Source of the DNA: Anaeromassilibacillus sp. An250 | Lineage (GTDB): Bacteria; Bacillota; Clostridia; Oscillospirales; Acutalibacteraceae | Length of the DNA stretch: 64,000 bases | Direction: 5' to 3' | Assembly (NCBI RefSeq): GCF_002159845.1 | Contig: NZ_NFJK01000007.1 | Coordinates: 1 to 64,000 of the forward strand | Part shown: one piece after another, positions 7,685 to 13,097 of the stretch | Position numbering within the stretch: position 1 is the first letter of the stretch | Layout: every line of letters begins with the position of its first letter | Position numbers and translations under genes: made by a program | The notes under the pieces: model-generated | Database searches by the model: none | Told to the model about the DNA's origin: nothing | Seen by the model: only the letters and a program-made list of their open reading frames with translations

Positions 7685-8052
7685 GTGTGCGGCATAAATT
7701 GGGATCGCCGGTGGATTATTCCAAATGTAACCAGACGGTGACTATTTACCACAAAGATCATGAGCGGTACACAGCTACTATCGTGTATCAAGCCTTTCTG
7801 GACTTCAAGAAGACGCAGAACGTGGACAAGACCGGCAGTCAGGAAACAAATTCCTTCCTGCTGGTCATCCCCTGCGATTCTCAATGCGTTTTTGTGGGCG
7901 ATAAGGTGTTGTTAGGCGAGGGTCCAGAGATTGCTACACGGGAAGAATGGGCAGGCTTTATCCCCGCGAAAGTACCCGGATTGGTAGTTGTAAAATATGT
8001 TGATCCTAAGTACTGGCAGGGACGATTAATACATGTGGAGGCGGGTGGATGA
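7678..8052 (+). CDS. putative head-completion/minor capsid protein (DUF6751-like)
   Basis: A 124-residue protein beginning at ATG 7678, behind GGGGGTGC and overlapping the upstream stop. It is beta-rich and contains NQTVTIYHKDHERYTATIV at the start and TNSFLLVIPCDSQCVFVGDKVL in the middle, a layout that resembles the small capsid or stopper proteins placed between the connector and the gp10-like protein. The specific family label is tentative; the structural role follows from position. Confidence 0.6.
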   Translation: MLSVRHKLGSPVDYSKCNQTVTIYHKDHERYTATIVYQAFLDFKKTQNVDKTGSQETNSFLLVIPCDSQCVFVGDKVLLGEGPEIATREEWAGFIPAKVPGLVVVKYVDPKYWQGRLIHVEAGG

Positions 8053-8471
8053 ATGTAAAGCTACAACTGCTTCCAGCGACACAGATTGTCCGGAACAAAG
8101 GATTGAGCAAGGACGGAGATGTTCAGCGGTTCCATACAGCGAATGTCTTACGCCGAATCATTAAATACATGCCGTATCGTACGGGGGAGACCATAAAAAT
8201 TACTGTTGCACAGACAAACATCAATAAGCCGCAAATCGTTACAGATGTCCCTTATGCCCGTTTTTTGTATTATGGGATGGTTATGGTTGGAATAAATAGC
8301 GGCAGTGCTTATGCACGCAGAGGTGAACCGAAGCGTGTGACAAACCGCCCGATTACCTATACGAAAACAAAAAATCCACGCGCTGGCCCTTACTGGGATA
8401 GGGCGCTTGTAGCAGCGGAGGGGGCGGCAATGACAGCCGATCTACAGCGGTACATAGAAACTAGGAGATAG
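8049..8471 (+). CDS. minor capsid protein (Minor_capsid_2/HK97 gp10-like)
   Basis: 140 residues, with a start that overlaps the previous stop (ATGA). It has the recognisable elements of the minor-capsid/gp10-like group: FHTANVLRRIIKYMPYRTGE, DVPYARFLYYG and KNPRAGPYWDRALVAAEG, in that order. In related phages this protein is a head-tail joining or tail-completion component. The RR-rich C-terminus is typical. The gene belongs to a run of tightly packed structural genes. Confidence 0.8.
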   Translation: MNVKLQLLPATQIVRNKGLSKDGDVQRFHTANVLRRIIKYMPYRTGETIKITVAQTNINKPQIVTDVPYARFLYYGMVMVGINSGSAYARRGEPKRVTNRPITYTKTKNPRAGPYWDRALVAAEGAAMTADLQRYIETRR

Positions 8472-8473
8472 CT

Positions 8474-8917
8474 ATGACGGATCTAGAAAAAATCCGGGGG
8501 TGGATCGCCACCTACCCGGATTTTAACATCTTGGAGAGATTTCAGGTTGACTATACAGATCAGCTTCCAGCCAATGGTGGTCTGTTTCCCACGGGGATGG
8601 TTGAGGTCAGCCGCGCGGAGGATATACTTGGAAATGTAACCGTGGAAAACCAGTATAATTTTGGCTTGTACTGTGTGCTTGAGAAAGCACCGGGGGATGA
8701 CGCAGGCGCAGAAATCAACGCAGATTGGGTGATGGGCTTCCAGAAGTGGGTGCAGGAACAAAGCGTCCGTGGATGCGTACCCCACTTTGGGAATACCCAA
8801 GAAAAAGAAACTGCCAAGGCTCAAAACGGAGTTCTGTACGAGCAATCCGGTGAAGGCACAGCGGTTTATATGGTGCAGCTATCTGTACAATTCAAAAAAT
8901 ATTTCGAGGTGATTTGA
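8474..8917 (+). CDS. putative tail terminator/minor capsid protein
   Basis: 147 residues from ATG 8474. The N-terminus (LEKIRGWIATYPDFN) and the phrase VENQYNFGLYCVLEKAPGDD, with a conserved tryptophan helix (VMGFQKWVQEQS) and a beta ending (VYMVQLSVQFKKYF), match the protein that sits between gp10-like and the major tail protein. Such proteins cap the tail tube. In older annotations the family is sometimes called chloramphenicol-resistance-like, which is a naming accident. The TGA of this gene is immediately followed by the TTG start of the tail gene. Confidence 0.65.
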   Translation: MTDLEKIRGWIATYPDFNILERFQVDYTDQLPANGGLFPTGMVEVSRAEDILGNVTVENQYNFGLYCVLEKAPGDDAGAEINADWVMGFQKWVQEQSVRGCVPHFGNTQEKETAKAQNGVLYEQSGEGTAVYMVQLSVQFKKYFEVI

Positions 8918-9406
8918 TTGGCAAAGATTGAACGAAAATATCTTGCGCATTATGTGAATGCCGATACCACCGGTTCGTCACCGGAGTATGTGCGGCTTGG
9001 AAAGGATCTGGAAGAGTATTCTCCGGAGATGTCCGCAGAGGTGGAGACCACAAAGAACATTTTGGGCGAAACCAGTATCAACATATCCAGCTATGAAAAA
9101 ACCGGAAGCGCAGAACCCTATTATGCAGAAAAGGACGATCCCCTTTTCGACCGGCTACAGGCGATTATTGACGGCAACCTTGTCCTGGACGATCTGAAAA
9201 CCGACGTAGTGGAAGTAAAGTTGTGGGAGACGGAACAATCTGGAGCATATCCTGCCACGAAGGAAGAGGCATATATCGAGATTACATCCTATGGCGGCGA
9301 TACTACAGGCTATCAGATTCCCTTTACGTTGCACTACACCGGCGTAAAGACGGAAGGAACCTTTAACCCACAGACGAAAACGTTTACGGAAGGCGACGGT
9401 GAATAA
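8918..9406 (+). CDS. major tail tube protein
   Basis: 162 residues starting at TTG 8918 with GAGGTGATT upstream. It contains a short helix, a lysine-rich start (AKIERKYLAHYVN), and beta-rich repeats including YEKTGSAEPYYAEKDDPLFD and AYIEITSYGGD, the family signatures of small Firmicutes phage major tail proteins. An acidic C-terminus (TEGDGE) ends the protein. It would polymerise around the tape measure to form the tail tube. Position before the chaperone pair is standard. Confidence 0.85.
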   Translation: MAKIERKYLAHYVNADTTGSSPEYVRLGKDLEEYSPEMSAEVETTKNILGETSINISSYEKTGSAEPYYAEKDDPLFDRLQAIIDGNLVLDDLKTDVVEVKLWETEQSGAYPATKEEAYIEITSYGGDTTGYQIPFTLHYTGVKTEGTFNPQTKTFTEGDGE

Positions 9407-9880
9407 ATGGCTGAAAAACTGAATTTTGACGATGGAATAAAGGAATACGAGGTAAACGGGCGAGAACTGCTCCGTTTTAACCCATCGGATCCAAATGTCT
9501 ATAACCGTTTCTGCGAGTTATATGAAGAACTATCAAAACTCGAAGAGAGCTATGAAGCGGAACTGAAAAGGTTGGAGGCAGAAACCACAGACGACGATGT
9601 GGAATCCAGCGGCAAAGCTCTCAAACTGATGCATGACATTGACGCGAAAGTGAAAGCGCGTCTGTCTTACGTGTTCGGCGAAGGGAACGATTTTGACCGC
9701 ATAATGGGCGGTGTCAATTTGATGGCGATTGGAAAGAACGGGGAACGTATTGTAACCAACCTGCTTGCTGCGTTACAGCCTATCATCGAGGATGGCATTC
9801 GCCAACATCAATCCGATGCCGCCGCAGAAGCCGTGGCCGCTGCCAAGCTCAACCGGGAGCAGCGCCGCGCGAAGAAATGA
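9407..9880 (+). CDS. tail assembly chaperone (gpG-like)
   Basis: 157 residues from ATG 9407, directly after the tail tube gene. It opens EKLNFDDGIKEYEVNG and contains a charged helical middle (YEELSKLEESYEAELKRLE), FDRIMGGVNLMAIGKNGER, and a basic C-terminus (AAKLNREQRRAKK). This family precedes the Gp15 chaperone in Firmicutes siphophages and, with it, coats the tape measure before tail assembly. Here the second chaperone begins at an overlapping ATG (9877), so no frameshift is needed, unlike the lambda G/GT pair. Confidence 0.75.
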   Translation: MAEKLNFDDGIKEYEVNGRELLRFNPSDPNVYNRFCELYEELSKLEESYEAELKRLEAETTDDDVESSGKALKLMHDIDAKVKARLSYVFGEGNDFDRIMGGVNLMAIGKNGERIVTNLLAALQPIIEDGIRQHQSDAAAEAVAAAKLNREQRRAKK

Positions 9881-10443
9881 CCGGGTGGGACTTGCCGGAA
9901 TTTGCGGAGATTGGCGGTAAGACTTATCGAATCAATGCGGATTACCGGGATATTCTTGATATTATTACCCGACTAAACAATCAAGAAGAGAGTGAACAAA
10001 CGCGCTTATATGTCGCGTTAGCGCTCTTTTATGAGGATTTTACGGACATGCCGCGGAAGGATTATCAGGAAGCTGCCAACTGGATGATGCGCTTTATCAG
10101 CTGCGGAGAAGAAGAGACGGATGCCCATCCGCGACCAAAACTCCTTGATTGGGAACAGGATCGCAACATGATTGTGGCAGATATAAATAAAGTGGCAGGG
10201 TGCGAGGTGCGTGCCCTGCCCTTTTGCCACTGGTGGACATTTATCGCGTGGTTCAACGCTATAGGGAAAGGGCAGCTTTCCACGGTGGTTTCCATCCGCG
10301 ACAAGCTTCGCCGGGGGAAGAAACTCGAAAAATGGGAGCAAGAATTTTATCGGGATCACAAGACACAGGTGACCTTGAAACAGCGATACACAGCGGAAGA
10401 ATTGGCCGAGCGGGAACGCCTGAAAAAGTTATTAGGAGAGTAA
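9877..10443 (+). CDS. bacteriophage Gp15-family tail chaperone
   Basis: 188 residues starting at ATG 9877. It contains DYRDILDIITRLNN, TRLYVALALFYEDFTDMP, the tryptophan-rich LPFCHWWTFIAWF and KLRRGKKLEKWEQEFYRDH, which are family-typical for Gp15 proteins placed just before the tape measure. In this phage, however, the tape measure lies 2.6 kb further on, because an accessory block has been inserted (10,446-13,061). It ends at TAA 10441-10443, five bases before a terminator hairpin. Confidence 0.85.
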   Translation: MTGWDLPEFAEIGGKTYRINADYRDILDIITRLNNQEESEQTRLYVALALFYEDFTDMPRKDYQEAANWMMRFISCGEEETDAHPRPKLLDWEQDRNMIVADINKVAGCEVRALPFCHWWTFIAWFNAIGKGQLSTVVSIRDKLRRGKKLEKWEQEFYRDHKTQVTLKQRYTAEELAERERLKKLLGE

Positions 10444-10445
10444 AA

Positions 10446-10472
10446 AACCGCGCCCCTATGGAGGGCGCGGTT
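10446..10472 (-). terminator. terminator for the opposite-strand DUF4352 gene
   Basis: Perfect ten-base-pair stem (10446-10455 with 10463-10472, core CCGCGCCC/GGGCGCGG) and a 7-base loop. On the minus strand the stem is followed by a T run (the A run at 10442-10447), so it best terminates transcription from the gene at 10488-11192. On the plus strand the tail is TTAAGT, a weaker terminator for the upstream tail operon. Confidence 0.8.
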
Positions 10473-10487
10473 AAGTAACAAAAGCAT

Positions 10488-11192
10488 TTAGTTTAATTTA
10501 AATTCGATGTCAGCGTCAGAACTAAAAATACTGCCTGTGTACTGCAAAATTAATTCAGGGTCATTGATAGGCTCTTCAAAGGCGAGTGTTCCGGAAATTG
10601 TCCCGCCAGGGGCCAATTCCCCACTAGACAAAGCCGTGTCGGTGTTAATCGTGGTGAATGTGATATCCGTAATTTGACCTTGGCTGTTTTTGATCTTAAA
10701 GTCATACGGATTGTAAGAGATATTTTCGTCAGTGCTATTATTTTTATACTGCACGGTTACGACGATATATTCCATGCCGTCTTTCGGTTTATCGTAGGTG
10801 CTGCCGCTGGATTTTTCAACTTTTGTAACGGAGAGCTCTACGTCATTGTATTGCGCGGTCTCATTCACCCCGTACACTTTATCTTCCAATGCTTCTGAGG
10901 AAACCTGCACTTCTTGGCTGACCTCGGTGCTGTCTTCTTCCGAGGAGATCAGTTCGGACGCAGAACTTGAAGAAGATGATGTGTCGTCCCCCTCCCCAAA
11001 GATGGATCCGATGATACCAATTACGACTAACACACCCAGCACAATGAGTACAATTTTTAAAGGTCTGCCCTTTTTCTTCGGTGGTTGCGCAGAAGCATTG
11101 GTTTGTTGCACCGCTGACGGATCTATAGGAGCCCCACAATTTGGACAATATTTCGCTGATCCAACATCAGTGCCACATTTTGGACAATTCAT
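10488..11192 (-). CDS. zinc-ribbon, single-pass membrane protein with DUF4352 domain (moron)
   Basis: A 234-residue protein encoded against the direction of the late operon. Residues 1-21 form a zinc ribbon with CPKCGTDVG and CPNCG pairs. A basic stretch (PPKKKGRPLK) then leads into one membrane segment (about residues 46-63, IVLIVLGVLVVIGIIGSIF), followed by a long Ser/Glu-rich linker and a C-terminal immunoglobulin-like DUF4352 domain (about residues 105-234) that would face outside. It has its own promoter and terminator. Reverse-oriented, self-contained genes in late phage operons are typical morons expressed in the lysogen, so a surface or superinfection role is plausible but not shown. 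Confidence 0.75.
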   Translation of the reverse strand: MNCPKCGTDVGSAKYCPNCGAPIDPSAVQQTNASAQPPKKKGRPLKIVLIVLGVLVVIGIIGSIFGEGDDTSSSSSSASELISSEEDSTEVSQEVQVSSEALEDKVYGVNETAQYNDVELSVTKVEKSSGSTYDKPKDGMEYIVVTVQYKNNSTDENISYNPYDFKIKNSQGQITDITFTTINTDTALSSGELAPGGTISGTLAFEEPINDPELILQYTGSIFSSDADIEFKLN

Positions 11193-11226
11193 AATTCTAC
11201 CTCCCTAAATTTTACAATTTATGCAT

Positions 11227-11255
11227 ATTATAATGCTTTTCGACAAATTCTGCAA
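11227..11255 (-). promoter_or_regulatory. sigma-A-type promoter for the moron gene
   Basis: On the minus strand a TTGCAG -35 box (11250-11255) and a perfect TATAAT -10 box (11227-11232) are separated by 17 bases, about 35 bases upstream of the start codon. A GGGAGGT ribosome-binding site follows. The promoter allows expression independent of the late phage operon. Confidence 0.7.
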
Positions 11256-11290
11256 GAGAAAAAGAAAAATTTTTTAAAAGCCTCTCGATT

Positions 11291-11326
11291 TGTTGCGCGC
11301 AACATGTTATACTGTTACACGTAACA
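11291..11326 (+). promoter_or_regulatory. palindromic operators around a -10 box
   Basis: Two palindromes with the same half-site flank a TATACT -10 box (11308-11313): TGTTGCGCGCAACA at 11291-11304 and TGTTACACGTAACA at 11313-11326, with a further half-site TGTTAT between them. They lie just before the ribosome-binding site of the ribbon-helix-helix protein, so autorepression by that protein is likely. Confidence 0.65.
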
Positions 11327-11340
11327 AGGAGGTGAAACGA

Positions 11341-11514
11341 GTGGCTCCTGAAAGTAGGGCTGAGTACTTCCGAGAGAGACGCACAAAATTCAAGTCATTT
11401 TCTGTGGCCGTAGAACGAGAAAAGATGGAACAGTTTGAAAAAAAATTAAACGATTCTCAAACTACAAAAGCAGAGTGGTTGAACAAAAAAATTGACGAGG
11501 AACTCAGCAAATAA
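11341..11514 (+). CDS. small ribbon-helix-helix-like DNA-binding protein
   Basis: 57 residues starting at GTG 11341 behind AAGGAGGTG; the longer frame from 11290 would place translated sequence inside the operators, so I rejected that start. After a basic start (RAEYFRERRTKF), a short strand FKSFSVAVE and two helices (REKMEQFEKKLND, KAEWLNKKIDEEL) follow, the order expected of an Arc/MetJ-type ribbon-helix-helix. The matched palindromes just upstream support a repressor role. It heads an operon-like run ending in the antirepressor. Confidence 0.65.
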   Translation: MAPESRAEYFRERRTKFKSFSVAVEREKMEQFEKKLNDSQTTKAEWLNKKIDEELSK

Positions 11515-11517
11515 AAA

Positions 11518-11614
11518 AATAACGGAAACGCCCTCCCGTGGAAAGTTGAGCGAATCCGTTATTACACCAGAGGTTACCCATCTGATAAATCCATTCTATC
11601 ATGGTGGGGCCTCT
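11518..11614 (+). promoter_or_regulatory. folded leader between the RHH gene and the next phage gene
   Basis: Two nested structures fill the gap. One has nine-base arms (AATAACGGA 11518-11526, TCCGTTATT 11555-11563). The other has three successive collinear pairings: AGAGG 11569-11573 with CCTCT 11610-11614, CCAT 11578-11581 with ATGG 11601-11604, and GATA 11584-11587 with TATC 11597-11600. The ribosome-binding site of the 11641 gene lies just beyond. It could be an attenuator, a translation-control leader or a small RNA. Confidence 0.4.
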
Positions 11615-11640
11615 AATTCAAGAAGAAAGAGGTTTTTTAC

Positions 11641-11916
11641 ATGGATAAACAATTGACAAAGGCACAAGTGCAAGATTTATTTGCGAAAGAAGCCGTACTT
11701 ATCGGCACAAATGATGGCGTTCCATTCCATCGCGTGACACAACTTTTTGGCAGCAAAGCGGCGAATTATGGATTTAGCTTTGAAGGAGGCAGAAACGTCT
11801 TTGGGATTGGTGATTACCAGCTATCTTATTTAACCATCAGAGGGTTCTGCGGTGCGGCAGCCTATCACAATGTCGAACTAATTCACAATGACCTCGAGGA
11901 GGTGCAGTCGGCATGA
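11641..11916 (+). CDS. uncharacterised phage protein (91 aa)
   Basis: The 91-residue product starts at ATG 11641 after AAGAAAGAGG. It begins with a short helix (TKAQVQDLFAKEAV) and then looks like a mixed alpha/beta domain rich in Gly and aromatic residues (GSKAANYGFSFEGGRNVFG). I do not recognise a family. Its stop overlaps the next start (ATGA), and it is expected to be co-transcribed with the antirepressor. Confidence 0.6.
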   Translation: MDKQLTKAQVQDLFAKEAVLIGTNDGVPFHRVTQLFGSKAANYGFSFEGGRNVFGIGDYQLSYLTIRGFCGAAAYHNVELIHNDLEEVQSA

Positions 11917-12185
11917 ACGAGATCCAGAAAGCCCGTACCACATTGGCTAAGATGCTGTTGGACCTGTCAGACGAGGCCCTAGAGTATGTATGGCGGCCTA
12001 TCATCTATGCCTACTACTACACGGATATGCGGGACCCTGACCGGTTGACAGACGACGACTCCAAGCGACTGGCGCTCATTATCGCGGTTGCCCATGAGTC
12101 GCCGAATGTGATCAATCGCTTGGAACAGCTAAACAGAGTCTTATGGCAGATTAAGCTGAAGAAACAGAAAGGAGCCGCCGTATGA
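11913..12185 (+). CDS. uncharacterised helical phage protein (90 aa)
   Basis: The 90-residue, mostly helical protein starts at ATG 11913 behind GAGGAGGTGC. Features seen are LAKMLLDLSDEALEYVW, an aromatic patch IIYAYYYTD and a basic end (QIKLKKQKGAAV). No family is recognised. It overlaps both neighbours by four bases, so it belongs to the same translationally coupled unit as the antirepressor. Confidence 0.6.
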   Translation: MNEIQKARTTLAKMLLDLSDEALEYVWRPIIYAYYYTDMRDPDRLTDDDSKRLALIIAVAHESPNVINRLEQLNRVLWQIKLKKQKGAAV

Positions 12186-12946
12186 ATGAGTTGCAAATTT
12201 TTAATAACCCAGAGTTTGGGGAGATAAGGACTGTGGAAGTGGACGGGGAACCTTGGTTCGTTGGAAAGGATGTGACCCTGGCGCTTGGATATAGCGACAC
12301 AGATCAGGCCCTTAGAAAGCATGTCGATGAAGAGGATAAGCTGACCCGTCAATTCAACGGGTCAGGTCAAAACCGGGTTATGACCATCATCAACGAATCC
12401 GGCCTCTATTCTCTGGTTCTGTCCAGCAAGCTGCCCGGAGCAAAGCGGTTCAAGCGATGGGTGACGGCGGAAGTCCTCCCCTCCATCCGCAAGCACGGTG
12501 CCTACATGACGCCGGAGACTTTGGAGGCGGCTATCCTCAACCCCGACACAATGATAAAGCTTTGTACAGCGCTCAAGGACGAACAGGACAAGCGCAAGGC
12601 GCTGGAAGCGGCTAATTCCGCATTAACAGTGGAAAAGCAGATCATGCAGCCAAAAGCAGAATATTTTGACGAATTGGTTGATCGAAATTTAAATACCGGA
12701 ATACGGGAAACGGCAAAGGAATTGGAGATTAAGGAAAAGAGCTTTGTGGCTTTTCTTCTGGATAAACGATATTTGTATCGGGATAAAAAAGGGAAACTAC
12801 AGCCTTACGCCCAATATGCAAACGATTTGTTTGTCCTGAAAGAGTGTTACAACGAAAAGACACAATGGGCTGGAACCCAACTTCTGGTTACTCCCAAAGG
12901 ACGGGAAACGTTTAGATTACTGTATCTGAATCTGAAAACCGCTTAA
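12182..12946 (+). CDS. BRO-N/KilAC phage antirepressor
   Basis: 254 residues from ATG 12182. Residues 1-105 are a BRO-N (Bro family) DNA-binding domain with the phrases GEIRTVEVDGEPWFVGKDV, ALGYSDTDQALRKHV and AKRFKRWVTAEVLPSIRKHG. A coiled linker follows, then a KilAC/ANT domain (about residues 150-254) with NLNTGIRETAKELEIKEK and LYRDKKGKLQPYAQY. Proteins of this build relieve CI-like repression during induction. Its place in the middle of the late genes, outside the usual lysogeny module, is unusual and suggests that it arrived with the accessory island. Confidence 0.88.
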   Translation: MNELQIFNNPEFGEIRTVEVDGEPWFVGKDVTLALGYSDTDQALRKHVDEEDKLTRQFNGSGQNRVMTIINESGLYSLVLSSKLPGAKRFKRWVTAEVLPSIRKHGAYMTPETLEAAILNPDTMIKLCTALKDEQDKRKALEAANSALTVEKQIMQPKAEYFDELVDRNLNTGIRETAKELEIKEKSFVAFLLDKRYLYRDKKGKLQPYAQYANDLFVLKECYNEKTQWAGTQLLVTPKGRETFRLLYLNLKTA

Positions 12947-12951
12947 AGTGT

Positions 12952-12986
12952 GTCTCCACTTCCGTAAGGGGCAAGTGGATTGAAAG
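12952..12986 (+). repeat. solitary type I-C-like CRISPR repeat
   Basis: A single 35-base unit begins GTCTCCACTT and ends AGTGGATTGAAAG. The first five bases and the run AGTGGATTGAAA match the termini of known type I-C repeats (GTCTC... or GTCGC..., ending GTGGATTGAAAT/C). It can form a stem of seven pairs (TCCACTT with AAGTGGA). No second copy, leader, spacer series or cas gene is present in the window. It lies six bases after the antirepressor stop and 44 bases before a terminator, so it could form a short RNA with one repeat. A chance match in a 3' untranslated hairpin remains possible. Confidence 0.5.
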
Positions 12987-13029
12987 AAATAAATCACACA
13001 TAGTAGCATAAAAGACGGACAGTGACAAA

Positions 13030-13061
13030 GAAAACCGCACTCCATCAGGGGCGCGGTTTTC
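13030..13061 (+). terminator. terminator ending the antirepressor/repeat transcript
   Basis: Nine-base arms GAAAACCGC (13030-13038) and GCGGTTTTC (13053-13061) with a 14-base loop give a terminator usable in both directions. It is a near copy, in inverted orientation, of the terminator at 10446-10472. It separates the accessory island from the tape-measure gene. Confidence 0.65.
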
Positions 13062-13097
13062 TTATGCTCATTTTTACGCCAGATCGGAGGTGAAGGG

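Noticed and set aside
12952-12986. Full CRISPR array
   Set aside because: Only one repeat-like unit is present, with no regularly spaced copies and no cas genes, so it is reported as a solitary unit.
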